Origin: JBDKVA01 sp039679375
GTDB lineage: Bacteria; Bacillota; Clostridia; Acetivibrionales; DTU013
Length of the DNA: 35,021 bases
Direction: 5' to 3'
Assembly (NCBI GenBank): GCA_039679375.1
Contig: JBDKVA010000170.1
Location: 1 to 35,021 of the forward strand
Shown: in pieces, positions 1-7,922 of the stretch
Numbering within the stretch: position 1 is the first letter of the stretch
How the letters are laid out: each line of letters opens with the position of its first letter
Position numbers and translations under genes: made by a program
Notes under the pieces: generated by a model
Database searches by the model: none
What the model was told of the DNA's origin: nothing
Seen by the model: the letters and a program-made list of their open reading frames with translations, nothing else

Positions 1-837
1 GACTACTGGGATGACCCGTCCATGACCATCCGGATGAATAACACCGGCACCTTCGACGTGCGAAACGGCGCTGCTTTTGCCGCAGCAACCAGTATAGCCT
101 ATAGTGCAAACAGCACCTATCATATCCGGATGATTACCGACCTGGTGAATAAGAAATATGATGTCTGGATTACGCCCCCGGGAGGTTCGGAGACAAAAAT
201 CACAAATAATTATGATTTCAGGACGGGCGCTCCGGCAATAGACGACCTGGGGAAGATCAACCTGAAGGACGACCAGAACGACCGGTATACGATCACAAAT
301 CATACGGTAAGCCCTGTGCCCTCTCTTGATCCGGTGACGTTCAATCCGGTGGCGGATGCGTTTGTCCGGGACGGCAGTTACGCGGAAGAGGAATATGGGA
401 CGTCATGGAACGTGCTAGCGCTTAAAGAAAACTCATCGGCCGGTTATAACCGCAGGTCTTACCTTAAATTCAATTTCAGCAGTCTCGGCTATTCCTCCGC
501 AAGCCTGGCCAAGCTCAGGGTATATGTTTATTCGGCTGACCCGAGTACTTCAAGGACGATCACGGCGTATGGCAATATTACGGAAAGCTGGTCGGAGAGT
601 ACAATCAACTGGAATAATAAACCTGATCAGGCTGGCGATACGACCATTTCAAGTGCGACTGCCAATGGTACGCCGACGGGTACATGGCTTGAGTTTGATG
701 TCACCAGCTATATAAACAGCCAGATGACGGATAAACTGGTTTCCATCGAGCTGAAGAACGGCGGCGCGGACTTTATATCCCTCAACAGCAGGGAGATGGC
801 CAGCAACAAACCGCAATTGGTTATTACGCCTCAGTGA
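1..837 (+). CDS. Secreted carbohydrate-binding protein, DNRLRE (CBM96-like) domain, 3' part only
   Basis: The reading frame is open from the first base, so the gene begins outside the window and only its last 278 codons are present; the ATG at 22 is internal. The first ~100 residues look like the end of a concanavalin-A/LamG-like beta-sandwich (YHIRMITD, then KKYDVWITPPGG). The last ~170 residues form a DNRLRE domain: NPVADAFVRDG, YGTSWNVLALKE, RRSYLKFNFS, then ESWSESTINWNNKP, WLEFDVTSYI and a terminal KPQLVIT. DNRLRE domains are found at the ends of secreted polysaccharide lyases and glycosidases, where they bind polysaccharide. The catalytic part is not in the window, so the enzyme class is unknown. 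There is no LPXTG or SLH anchor at the C-terminus. The gene ends at a strong terminator. Confidence 0.85.
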   Translation, partial: DYWDDPSMTIRMNNTGTFDVRNGAAFAAATSIAYSANSTYHIRMITDLVNKKYDVWITPPGGSETKITNNYDFRTGAPAIDDLGKINLKDDQNDRYTITNHTVSPVPSLDPVTFNPVADAFVRDGSYAEEEYGTSWNVLALKENSSAGYNRRSYLKFNFSSLGYSSASLAKLRVYVYSADPSTSRTITAYGNITESWSESTINWNNKPDQAGDTTISSATANGTPTGTWLEFDVTSYINSQMTDKLVSIELKNGGADFISLNSREMASNKPQLVITPQ

Positions 838-872
838 TCCGGCTTTAGTATTTAATAATTAGTATTTAAAAG

Positions 873-897
873 AAGAGAGGGCGTTCAGCCCTCTCTT
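873..897. terminator. Bidirectional rho-independent terminator
   Basis: A perfect 10-bp stem (AAGAGAGGGC / GCCCTCTCTT) closes a 5-base loop (GTTCA). It sits between two convergent genes and overlaps the stop codon of the minus-strand Gre-like gene by one base. The A-rich left and T-rich right flanks suit termination in both directions. Confidence 0.85.
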
Positions 898-1397
898 TAT
901 GCCAGCAGCCTGATGCTCTTTATGATTGCTTTCCGTGTTTTGGATGGTGTATCGAAACTGTAAACGGTTGTACCATTGCCGCCGTCGATGCCGACGTCTA
1001 TTACACTTCCGCAATTCCTCAAAAGCAGTGATCTGCCTAATTGCGACAGAAATGAAATCCCGTTCTTTACATTAGCCTGGCTGTCAGGGAAAATCACTCT
1101 GCAAGTGTTGAAGGCTCGGGCGGGCAAGGTCTCGAGTCCAACCTCGCTGCCGATGATGACAAAGGGAAAAGTATTCAAAGTACCAGGGTCCTGTACTTTT
1201 GAAAATTGGCTTATAACTTCCGCATTCTGCAATTCATCTTCAATTTTTTTTACGTACACTGTAAAAAATTCCAATAATTCCTCCTGATCCTCTGGAGAAT
1301 CCGGAAAATAGAAGTCAGCCAAACTATCTGAAGATTCTTCAATTTTTATTAAATGCTCAATTAGTTTTTCAAATACCGGTTTCGTTAATGCTATCAT
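897..1397 (-). CDS. GreA/GreB-like C-terminal-domain protein (second of tandem pair)
   Basis: A 166-residue protein whose second half matches the FKBP-like C-terminal domain of Gre factors: FVIIGSEVGLET opens the domain and ISFLSQLGRSLLLRNCGS is a diverged form of the Gre motif ISxxSPxGxALLGxxxGD. Gre factors bind RNA polymerase and stimulate cleavage of backtracked RNA through acidic residues at the tip of an N-terminal coiled coil. Here the N-terminal ~75 residues are helical and acidic (PDSPEDQEELLEFF) but do not follow the canonical GreA coiled-coil pattern, so cleavage activity cannot be assumed. The start ATG is preceded by AAAGGA with 9 bases of spacing. The gene lies 33 bp downstream of its paralogue and is probably cotranscribed. 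The core motif is less conserved than in the upstream copy, which suggests a specialised or decaying function. Confidence 0.7.
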   Translation of the reverse strand: MIALTKPVFEKLIEHLIKIEESSDSLADFYFPDSPEDQEELLEFFTVYVKKIEDELQNAEVISQFSKVQDPGTLNTFPFVIIGSEVGLETLPARAFNTCRVIFPDSQANVKNGISFLSQLGRSLLLRNCGSVIDVGIDGGNGTTVYSFDTPSKTRKAIIKSIRLLA

Positions 1398-1430
1398 TTG
1401 TATCAGTCCTTTCCGTATTTTAGCTGACCC

Positions 1431-1934
1431 TTATAAAGCAATATTGGCAGCGCTTTTGCATATAGGGCCGGGGTTATTTTGCACAGGACCGGGAATGGAA
1501 ATACCCAGAACCTCATAGCTCAGTTCACCGGCAGGCGTCTTGATTGAGACCCTGCTGCCGGGAGCTTTGAGTAGCAGTGCCCTTCCCATGGGGGATAGGC
1601 AGGATGCCTGGTTCATGTCATCACCACTTTTCCTTTTAAAAGGAAGAACTATATGGTAGCTGCAGGTATCCATATCTGCAGTATCCCTGACTTCTACCGT
1701 GCTTCCTATAATGGCCATGGGACAGCTGCCCGTGTCGCCCTTCCGGATCCGTACGTTTTTGAGGTAGCTTCCTACAGTAAATGTATATTCCCTGAAGAAT
1801 GACTCAATATCCATACCTGCTGCGGCATCGTCAGCATAAAAGCTCCTGATGATCTCTTCCTTCTCCGTTTCGATATCAGCTAAGTGTGCAGTTAGCATTT
1901 CATACATTTGTTCAGATATTGCCGTATTATGCAT
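1431..1934 (-). CDS. GreA/GreB-family transcription factor-like protein (first of tandem pair)
   Basis: A protein of 167 residues with a clear Gre C-terminal domain at about 80-150: MAIIGSTVEVRD, SYHIVLPF, ASCLSPMGRALLLKAPGS and VSIKTPAGELSYEVLGI. The conserved SPxGRALL signature is intact. The N-terminal ~75 residues are predicted helical (ADIETEKEEIIRSFYADDAAAG) with acidic residues, but are shorter and different from the classical GreA coiled coil. I chose the ATG at 1934 because AAGGAAG then lies 6 bases upstream; the ATG at 1940 directly abuts that ribosome binding site. The ~20-residue tail after the domain is Gly/Pro-rich. It is transcribed with the paralogue at 897-1397. A role at the RNA polymerase secondary channel is inferred from the fold. 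Confidence 0.75.
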   Translation of the reverse strand: MHNTAISEQMYEMLTAHLADIETEKEEIIRSFYADDAAAGMDIESFFREYTFTVGSYLKNVRIRKGDTGSCPMAIIGSTVEVRDTADMDTCSYHIVLPFKRKSGDDMNQASCLSPMGRALLLKAPGSRVSIKTPAGELSYEVLGISIPGPVQNNPGPICKSAANIAL

Positions 1935-1998
1935 CTCCATCTTCCTTTCATAATATATTTACATTAAATGGAATACATTCAAAAATACAAGAAGACAC

Positions 1999-2060
1999 TT
2001 CGCAGACGGGCTGCGAAATGCCTTCATATACATGCTAACATAATTGTAAGTGTGTGTCAA
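1999..2060 (-). promoter_or_regulatory. Promoter and leader hairpin of the Gre-like pair
   Basis: On the minus strand TTGACA (2060-2055), a 17-base spacer and TAGCAT (2037-2032) form a good sigma-A promoter. The transcript would have a ~90-base leader containing a 7-bp hairpin (TTCGCAG / CTGCGAA, plus-strand 1999-2017, 5-base loop). No U-run follows it, so it is not a standard terminator; its role is unknown. Confidence 0.55.
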
Positions 2061-2126
2061 CGGTGGACTCGCTTACCATTTAATAGAATTAAATATTCTT
2101 ATTGAACTTCTTTTCTGTTGCACATT

Positions 2127-3926
2127 CTACTCTCTTTCCTGGTACTGCAGCTGATAAAGAGAATAGTACATGCCCTTCTTCGCCAGAAGCTGCTGATGAT
2201 TCCCAGACTCGCGCACCTTTCCCTTATGCAGCACAATGATGTCGTCTGCATGCTGTATTGTGGATAGCCTGTGCGCGATGACGATGGTGGTGCGGTTTCT
2301 GGTCAGCTTGGCAAGAGCATCCTGAATAAGCAGTTCTGTTTCCGTATCAATGCTGGAAGTAGCCTCGTCCAGCACCAGTATGGCAGGATCAAAGGCCAAT
2401 GCGCGTGCAAAGGCCAGGAGTTGCCTCTGACCCGAAGAGAAGGTGGAGCCCCGCTCCATCACTTCTTCGTTGTAGCCGGCCGGAAGCCTTTTTATAAAGC
2501 CGTCTGCATTCACATATCTTGCCGACTCCTCTATTTTTTTATCGCTGATGCCCATTTCATTGAGACGTATATTATCCTTTAATTTACCGCTGAAAAGAAA
2601 GACATCCTGCAGAACGACCCCTATGGATCTTCTGAGATCATCCTTCTTGAAATTTCTGATATTAACGCCGTCAATGAGGATCTCGCCTTTTTGTATTTCG
2701 TAAAACCTGCTGAGAAGGCTGATGATAGACGTTTTACCGGCACCGGTGGCGCCTACGATTGCGACGGTCTTACCTGCCGGTACCCTGAAGCTGACGTCCC
2801 GTAACACCCAATCGTTTGAATGATAGGCAAACCAGACATTTTTAAATTCAATATCTCCTTTTGCCGTATAGGCGTCCAGCTGTTGCGCGCCGCTATCCTC
2901 CTCAGCTTGAGTGTCAAGAACAAGAAAGATTCTTTCGGAGGCTGCCATGGAGGATTGTAATATGTTGTATTTCTCAGCAAGGTCATTGATCGGCTGAAAT
3001 AGAAGAGAAACATAATTTACAAAAGCATACAGGATACCGAACGGAAGGGCGCCCTTCAGGACGTCTGCGCCTCCAAACCAGATCAGCAGCGCGATGGCAA
3101 AGTAAGCCAGCATTTCAATGACCGGGCGGAACAGACCAAACGTGACGACCTCGCTCATGACAGCCTTATAATACTCTTTGCCTGTTTTGCTGAACTTTTC
3201 ATAATTTTGCTTTTCCCTGCTGAAAAGCTGTATGACACGCATGCCTGAAATATTTTCAGATACGGCCGAATTAATGTTTGCAAGGGCTTTGCGCACATTT
3301 CTGTATACTGTCCTGATTTTAGCCCTGAAAATGACCGTCAGCAGCACAACAACGGGCATTACGGCAAGTATGACAAGTGTAAGCCTGACATTGAGCCGGA
3401 ACATGATGATCAGAGTGCCGGTCAGTATGGTGAAATCCTTAAGCAGCGTGACCAATACGTTAGTATACATGTCATTCAGGGTTTCCGTATCGTTTGTAAC
3501 GCGGGTGACAAGTCTGCCGATCGGGTTTTTGTCAAAAAAGGCCAGCGGCATCTTCTGAATGTGCGTGAAAACCTGTTGACGGATATTGTATATGATCGAT
3601 TGACCTGTGTAATTGAGCACATAGATCTGAAGCACATTGAATATGAAACCGCCTGCAATAAGCAGCAGAAAATACACGCCCATTTTGTTCAATGACCGTA
3701 CATCGCCCATTTTTATAAATTCGTCGATCGTTATACCTACCAGATACGGTCTGACGAGGTCTACAACCGTAGAGGCAAAAAGCAGTATCACCGCCAGCAG
3801 GAAATAGCGCCAGTATGGGGCGGCAAACATGAGCAGCCGTTTCATCAATCTGGAATCGTATGCCTTTACCTCAAGTTCCTCATCCTGCATCTCATTGGTT
3901 TCGTGGCCATTGTTTCCGTCTGACAT
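2127..3926 (-). CDS. ABC exporter half-transporter, BmrD/MdlB-like subunit with non-canonical signature
   Basis: A 599-residue membrane-ATPase fusion of the multidrug exporter type. Six membrane segments lie in residues ~30-320, starting FAAPYWRYFLLAVILLF. The nucleotide-binding domain has Walker A GATGAGKTS (~390), Walker B ILVLDEATSS (~512) with the catalytic Glu present, and a His switch (IAHRLST). The ABC signature reads FSSGQ instead of LSGGQ. Together with the partner at 3929-5764 it should form a heterodimer in which this subunit's Walker motifs pair with the partner's normal LSGGQ in the active ATP site. The start lies 2 bp after the partner's stop, with GGAGGTGAG inside the partner's 3' end, so translation is probably coupled. 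The substrate is unknown; drugs, lipids or peptides are typical for such exporters. Confidence 0.9.
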   Translation of the reverse strand: MSDGNNGHETNEMQDEELEVKAYDSRLMKRLLMFAAPYWRYFLLAVILLFASTVVDLVRPYLVGITIDEFIKMGDVRSLNKMGVYFLLLIAGGFIFNVLQIYVLNYTGQSIIYNIRQQVFTHIQKMPLAFFDKNPIGRLVTRVTNDTETLNDMYTNVLVTLLKDFTILTGTLIIMFRLNVRLTLVILAVMPVVVLLTVIFRAKIRTVYRNVRKALANINSAVSENISGMRVIQLFSREKQNYEKFSKTGKEYYKAVMSEVVTFGLFRPVIEMLAYFAIALLIWFGGADVLKGALPFGILYAFVNYVSLLFQPINDLAEKYNILQSSMAASERIFLVLDTQAEEDSGAQQLDAYTAKGDIEFKNVWFAYHSNDWVLRDVSFRVPAGKTVAIVGATGAGKTSIISLLSRFYEIQKGEILIDGVNIRNFKKDDLRRSIGVVLQDVFLFSGKLKDNIRLNEMGISDKKIEESARYVNADGFIKRLPAGYNEEVMERGSTFSSGQRQLLAFARALAFDPAILVLDEATSSIDTETELLIQDALAKLTRNRTTIVIAHRLSTIQHADDIIVLHKGKVRESGNHQQLLAKKGMYYSLYQLQYQERE

Positions 3927-3928
3927 TC

Positions 3929-5764
3929 TTACTCACCTCCCTCAATCTGCTCGGCCAGGAGCTGCTTGCCGTATAGCTCCTTGTAGTAGCCTTCCTGCTC
4001 AATCAGCGAGGCGTGCGTGCCGCGTTCGACGATCCTGCCGTCATCGAGCACGATGATTTCATCTGCATCCTTTACGGCGGATATCCTGTGGGAAACGATG
4101 ATACTGGTGCGATCCCTCATAATAGCCTTCAGATCCTCCAGTATTTCCTCTTCCGTATTAGCGTCCACTGCCGACAGGCAATCATCCAGTATCAGTATGG
4201 CAGGCGACCCGATCACTGCCCTTGCGATAGCTACGCGCTGCTTCTGGCCTCCTGAAAGCGTAACACCGCGCTCGCCGACGAAGGTATCAAACTGATCCGG
4301 GAATTCGCAGATATTATCATAGATCCTGGCGGTCCTGGCCGCATTTTCTATCTCATTGCTGCCAAAGCTCCGGAAGAAATCAATATTTTCACTTATGGAA
4401 GCGGAGAACAGGAACGTATCCTGCGGTACACAACCAATGCTGCTTCGGAGGGTGGAAAGCGGAATGTTATTTATATCGGTTCCATCGATAAAAAGTGTTC
4501 CTGCAGGTACGGATAACAGCCTTGGGATCAGATTGGTCAAAGTGGTCTTGCCGCTTCCGGTACGTCCGACTACAGCAAGCGTCTTGCCGCATTCAATCGT
4601 GATATTGATGTTTTCAAGTACCGGCTTATCTGTTCCGGGATAAGTAAAGGTCAGGCTGCGGAATTCAATTAGACCGGAAACTTCAGCCTGAAGAGCCGGA
4701 GGATTTTGCTCAGCGCTGTCTATAGCGTTCAGTCCGGTATGATCCGGTGGCGTCTCCATCACAGCGGTTCCTGATCTGTCCTGTATCTCGGGCTTCTCAT
4801 CCATGATCGTGTTGATTCTTTTCAATGAAACGGAACCTCTCTGGAATATGTGCGCGATCCAGCCAATCGCTGTTATCGGCCAAATCAGCATGCCCAGGTA
4901 GCTGTTGAATGCTACAAAGCCGCCCAGCGTCAGCGAACCTTCAATGACCATGATGCCGCCATACCAGAGTGCAATGAGAAAAGATACCGAGGAAACGGCC
5001 ATTACACTCGGGAACATGATACTTACCAACCGGACGAATTTTATATTTGCCGTCTTGTTTAGCGAATTGGCTTTTTCAAATTTCTTGATTTCGTTTTGTT
5101 CCTGTACAAATGCTTTAACGACCCTTATGCCGGAAAAGTTTTCCCTCGCGGTTTCGGTCAGGTCGGAAAAAGCTTCCTGCTGCTTTAGGACTCTGGATTG
5201 CATGACCCTCATAAAAAATATAGCGGCAATGCCACGTAAAAACAGAGGCATGAAGCTTGCAGCGGTTAATTTGAAGCCTGCCGTATTCCACATCATGAAT
5301 AATGAAACAACAGGTATCAACAGGCTGTCGATAGCGAAAATGACGCCCTGGCCTGTGGCCATGGTGACGTTGCTCATGTCATTTGTTGCATGCGCCATTA
5401 TATCGCCGGTTTTATGGATATTGAAATAATTAGTCGAAAGCTTTTGAAGATGCGCGTAAAAACGATTCCTGAAAGAAAGCTCGATGGATCTGGAAACGCC
5501 ATATAGCGTATACCTGAAAAGGAATCTGAAAATAGCGATGCCGAGTGCGATCAATACTACAATGACTGCGTACGTACCAAGCATTGCTTGTGTCAGGGAA
5601 CCGCCCTCCAGTAAATCTGTCACATCGCCAAGGACTTTCGGCAGCACCAGCTGCAGCACATCTACACAAAGAAGGAATAGGATGCCGATAACATACCTGT
5701 ACTTGAATTTCAGTAAAAGGTCTTTTATATAGCGCAGATTGTTCATAAATACCCCATATGCCAT
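3929..5764 (-). CDS. ABC exporter half-transporter, BmrC/MdlA-like subunit with degenerate catalytic site
   Basis: A 611-residue half-transporter with six membrane segments (residues ~20-310) and an ATPase domain: Walker A GRTGSGKTT (~400), signature VTLSGGQKQR (~500), Walker B ILILDDCLSA (~521) and H-loop IVSHRIS. The residue after the Walker B aspartate is Asp, not the catalytic Glu, so this subunit's own ATP site should be hydrolysis-poor. Pairing with the FSSGQ signature of the partner gives the asymmetric arrangement known from BmrC/BmrD and TM287/288. A polar stretch at ~337-368 lies between the two domains. The ATG at 5764 is preceded by AAAGGTGG with 10 bases of spacing; the internal ATG six codons later has only a weak site. 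It is the first gene of a two-gene operon. Confidence 0.9.
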   Translation of the reverse strand: MAYGVFMNNLRYIKDLLLKFKYRYVIGILFLLCVDVLQLVLPKVLGDVTDLLEGGSLTQAMLGTYAVIVVLIALGIAIFRFLFRYTLYGVSRSIELSFRNRFYAHLQKLSTNYFNIHKTGDIMAHATNDMSNVTMATGQGVIFAIDSLLIPVVSLFMMWNTAGFKLTAASFMPLFLRGIAAIFFMRVMQSRVLKQQEAFSDLTETARENFSGIRVVKAFVQEQNEIKKFEKANSLNKTANIKFVRLVSIMFPSVMAVSSVSFLIALWYGGIMVIEGSLTLGGFVAFNSYLGMLIWPITAIGWIAHIFQRGSVSLKRINTIMDEKPEIQDRSGTAVMETPPDHTGLNAIDSAEQNPPALQAEVSGLIEFRSLTFTYPGTDKPVLENINITIECGKTLAVVGRTGSGKTTLTNLIPRLLSVPAGTLFIDGTDINNIPLSTLRSSIGCVPQDTFLFSASISENIDFFRSFGSNEIENAARTARIYDNICEFPDQFDTFVGERGVTLSGGQKQRVAIARAVIGSPAILILDDCLSAVDANTEEEILEDLKAIMRDRTSIIVSHRISAVKDADEIIVLDDGRIVERGTHASLIEQEGYYKELYGKQLLAEQIEGGE

Positions 5765-5808
5765 ATATGGCGGTCCACCTTTTTGGATGGAAGCATCAGG
5801 TTTTTAAT

Positions 5809-5814
5809 ATTATA
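5809..5814 (-). promoter_or_regulatory. Extended -10 promoter of the ABC exporter operon
   Basis: On the minus strand the -10 hexamer TATAAT is preceded by TGG, an extended -10 (TGnTATAAT), about 45 bases before the start codon at 5764. The -35 region (TTTTAT at 17 bases) is poor. Confidence 0.5.
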
Positions 5815-5879
5815 CCATTTCTTTGAAGAAGATAAAAGGCATAAGAATAATGCTGCATCGCAAATAGCTTTACATGAGT

Positions 5880-5908
5880 TTGATATGGCTGATCGGGTAT
5901 AGTATAAT
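5880..5908 (+). promoter_or_regulatory. Sigma-A promoter of the HD-domain nucleotidase gene
   Basis: TTGATA (5880-5885), a 17-base spacer and TATAAT (5903-5908) make a near-consensus promoter. It lies 88 bases before the chosen start codon and is divergent from the ABC exporter promoter. Confidence 0.75.
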
Positions 5909-5995
5909 AGGATTGTCAGATGACAGTATTTGGACATATGTGACAGCATAGACTGCTTTCAAACTACGAATACCTGTAGATGGAGGAGCGTATTG

Positions 5996-6583
5996 ATGGG
6001 TTTGCATAACTATTTGCTTACTGTGAGAAAGCTTAATAATATGGGACGCTGGGCAACGGACTTTATGCACCAGAGAACGACAGTCAGCGAGCATTCATTT
6101 TATGTGGCGCAGGTAGGGCAGATGATGGCGCTGATCGAGGAGGAAAACGGCAATACGGTCGACTGGGGCAGGCTCTTTAAAAAGCTGCTGAACCATGATG
6201 TGGTTGAAGCCATAACAGGGGATATCATCAGTACGGTAAAGCATAAAAACGAACAGCTTGGTGATATGCTGAATCTGTTGGAAAAGGAGGTCGCTGAGGA
6301 GAACTTGCTGGATAATATGGAGGAGCCGTATAAGGGAAAATACCGGGAGATCCTGCTGGAGGGCAAGGATGATACGCTTGAGGGAAAAATACTCAAGTGT
6401 GCGGATCACTTTGACGCGATCATGGAGTGTATCGGAGAGGTGAAACTCAGTAATCTGGATCCGTTCGTCGAAAAATACCATACAATAAAGCAAAATCTTT
6501 TGGAATCGGAACTTGCAAGCGCAAAATACTTTGTTGATAAAATATTGCCGGAGCTTGTAAAAGGCTGCAAGGAGCTGGAATAA
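5996..6583 (+). CDS. YfbR-like HD-domain 5'-deoxynucleotidase
   Basis: A 195-residue HD-superfamily phosphohydrolase. The N-terminus LNNMGRWATDFMHQRTTVSE is close to that of YfbR, followed by the metal-binding motif residues in SEHSFYVAQV, LLNHDVVEAITGD and KCADHFDAIME (H...HD...D). YfbR enzymes dephosphorylate deoxyribonucleoside 5'-monophosphates in the cytoplasm, and E. coli YfbR is about the same length (199 aa). I place the start at 5996, where GGAGGAG lies about 8 bases upstream; the longer frame from 5930 begins with Cys-rich sequence unlike the family and has no ribosome binding site. It appears monocistronic, with its own promoter and a possible hairpin terminator after the stop. Confidence 0.88.
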   Translation: MGLHNYLLTVRKLNNMGRWATDFMHQRTTVSEHSFYVAQVGQMMALIEEENGNTVDWGRLFKKLLNHDVVEAITGDIISTVKHKNEQLGDMLNLLEKEVAEENLLDNMEEPYKGKYREILLEGKDDTLEGKILKCADHFDAIMECIGEVKLSNLDPFVEKYHTIKQNLLESELASAKYFVDKILPELVKGCKELE

Positions 6584-6588
6584 ACAGT

Positions 6589-6618
6589 GCCGGCGTATTA
6601 CACAAGCAATACGGCGCC
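6589..6618 (+). terminator. Possible hairpin terminator after the HD-domain gene
   Basis: An imperfect 11-bp stem (GCCGGCGTATT / AATACGGCGCC, 9 of 11 paired) starts 5 bases after the stop codon. No clear U-run follows, so intrinsic termination is uncertain. Confidence 0.3.
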
Positions 6619-6630
6619 ACGAAATATTTG

Positions 6631-6660
6631 TTGACATGGACAAGGCTCAAGTGCTATTAT
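6631..6660 (+). promoter_or_regulatory. Sigma-A promoter of the FMN riboswitch/ribU unit
   Basis: TTGACA (6631-6636) and TATTAT (6655-6660) are separated by 18 bases. A transcript would start near 6667, just upstream of the FMN aptamer. Confidence 0.75.
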
Positions 6661-6680
6661 TGTTTGTGAAATTGAATATG

Positions 6681-6800
6681 ATCTTCAGGGCAGGGCGAAA
6701 TTCCCTACCGGCGGTAATATGGACAAAACCATTAGCCCGCGAGCGAAAGCAGACCCGGTGTGATTCCGGGGCCGACAGTAAAGTCTGGATGAAAGAAGAT
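6681..6800 (+). ncRNA. FMN riboswitch (RFN element)
   Basis: The conserved RFN blocks occur in order: closing stem ATCTTC / GAAGAT, then CAGGGCGAAATTCCC, TACCGGCGGTAAT, AGCCCGCGAGCG, GCAGACCCGGTGTGATTCCGG and GCCGACAGTAAAGTCTGGATG. FMN riboswitches sense flavin mononucleotide and switch off riboflavin synthesis or uptake genes. A terminator hairpin follows directly and ribU lies downstream, so control is probably by premature transcription termination. Confidence 0.97.
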
Positions 6801-6818
6801 GAAAAGATGTTTATTTAC

Positions 6819-6853
6819 ATTCCCTGGGATTATATTCCGGGGAATTTTTATTT
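6819..6853 (+). terminator. Riboswitch-controlled terminator
   Basis: ATTCCCTGGGAT pairs with ATTCCGGGGAAT (12 bp with two G-U pairs, 3-base loop) and is followed by TTTTTATTTT. It lies 18 bases after the FMN aptamer and before the ribU ribosome binding site, the expected place for an expression-platform terminator formed when FMN is bound. Confidence 0.85.
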
Positions 6854-6887
6854 TAAAAATCAATAAAATAAACGGAGGTCATGCAAA

Positions 6888-7424
6888 ATGAAGTTTGGAG
6901 TCAAGAAAATGGTTACAATGGCCGTATTGGCCGCACTGTCGATCGTACTAATGATGTACATCAAGTTTCCGATCATCCCATCTGCTCCATATCTGGTTTA
7001 TGAACCGGCTGATGTGCCGATTCTGATAGGAACTTTCCTGTTTGGACCGCCGGCGGGACTCGCAATCACGGTTGTCGTAGCCGGCATTCAGGCTATCGCA
7101 TTCAGTCCTGATGGATGGATCGGTTTTGTTATGCATGTAGTGGCAACCGGTACTTTTATCACAACAGCAGGCCTGATATACAGGAAATACCACAGCCGCA
7201 AGGGTGCAATTACCGGCCTTGCAGCAGGCACGCTGGCAAGGGTGCTGATCATGGTGCCGCTAAATATTATAATACAAACCACGTTTTACAAGATGCCGTA
7301 TGATGCTGTGAAGGGTCTGATTTTACCGGTTATCATACCGTTTAATCTGATAATAGCAGGAATAAATTCCGTAATTACAATGATTGTTTATAAAAGTATA
7401 AGTAAGATCGTTCATAAAGTATAG
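6888..7424 (+). CDS. ribU: Riboflavin ECF transporter S component RibU
   Basis: A 178-residue membrane protein with about six hydrophobic segments. The N-terminus VKKMVTMAVLAALSIVLMM is the AxxxA-type first helix of ECF S components, and YLVYEPADVPILIGTFLFGP is characteristic of RibU. RibU binds riboflavin in the membrane and works with the shared EcfA-A'-T energising module, which is not in this window. The upstream FMN riboswitch independently supports the substrate. The start is fixed by GGAGGT 8 bases upstream of ATG. Confidence 0.96.
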   Translation: MKFGVKKMVTMAVLAALSIVLMMYIKFPIIPSAPYLVYEPADVPILIGTFLFGPPAGLAITVVVAGIQAIAFSPDGWIGFVMHVVATGTFITTAGLIYRKYHSRKGAITGLAAGTLARVLIMVPLNIIIQTTFYKMPYDAVKGLILPVIIPFNLIIAGINSVITMIVYKSISKIVHKV

Positions 7425-7454
7425 AAATTTTTAACTAAAAATATTTCAAATATA

Positions 7455-7483
7455 TTGACAATAAGCTAAAGGTGTACTAGAAT
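7455..7483 (+). promoter_or_regulatory. Sigma-A promoter of the small HTH gene
   Basis: TTGACA (7455-7460), a 17-base spacer and TAGAAT (7478-7483). The start codon at 7565 is about 80 bases further on, so the message has a moderately long leader. Confidence 0.7.
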
Positions 7484-7564
7484 TAAATAAAATTGTAATA
7501 ATTTACCTCGCAATATTTTATTATAAATGCCGCTGCCAAAATTAATTATTTGGAGGGGAAACTA

Positions 7565-7780
7565 ATGTTAATGGAAGTTGACAGGAATAAAATTCATGAA
7601 CTGATGAATGCAAACTGTGCCGGTAATTACAACAGGTTTGCAAGGGAACTTGGCGTAGATCCTTCGCACCTGTACAGATATTTGAATACCGGTGTTGGCG
7701 GCGGTAAAAAGATTTTGATGTCCGTTATGAAGTACTGCAAAAATAATGGGTTGAATTTTGAAGATTTCATTAGTATGTAA
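7565..7780 (+). CDS. Small XRE-like helix-turn-helix protein
   Basis: A 71-residue protein that is almost only a DNA-binding domain: NRFARELGVDPSHLYRYLN fits helices 2-3 of a lambda-repressor/XRE fold, with VDPSHLYRYL as the recognition helix. The C-terminus (MKYCKNNGLNFEDFISM) resembles the last helix of phage-type HTH regulators. I use ATG 7565, six bases after GGAGGGG, rather than the TTG at 7550 that overlaps this site. It stands alone with its own promoter and terminator and has no partner toxin or phage gene nearby. The target genes are unknown. Confidence 0.8.
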   Translation: MLMEVDRNKIHELMNANCAGNYNRFARELGVDPSHLYRYLNTGVGGGKKILMSVMKYCKNNGLNFEDFISM

Positions 7781-7836
7781 TAAATGCTATGCACCGGATT
7801 CAAGTCGCAAAGCTTATTGTCAGAAACTAAAAATGA

Positions 7837-7857
7837 AAGGGCAGATCATCTGCCCTT
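7837..7857. terminator. Bidirectional terminator between HTH gene and DUF1846 gene
   Basis: AAGGGCAGAT and ATCTGCCCTT form a near-perfect palindrome around a single C, so the innermost bases would open as the loop. T-rich sequence follows on the plus side and A-rich sequence precedes it. The flanking genes converge here. Confidence 0.75.
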
Positions 7858-7922
7858 ATATTTTGCCCTGTTAATTGTTATTCCATATAGCTTGTTGCAC
7901 GAGCTTATCCGCTAAACATGCC

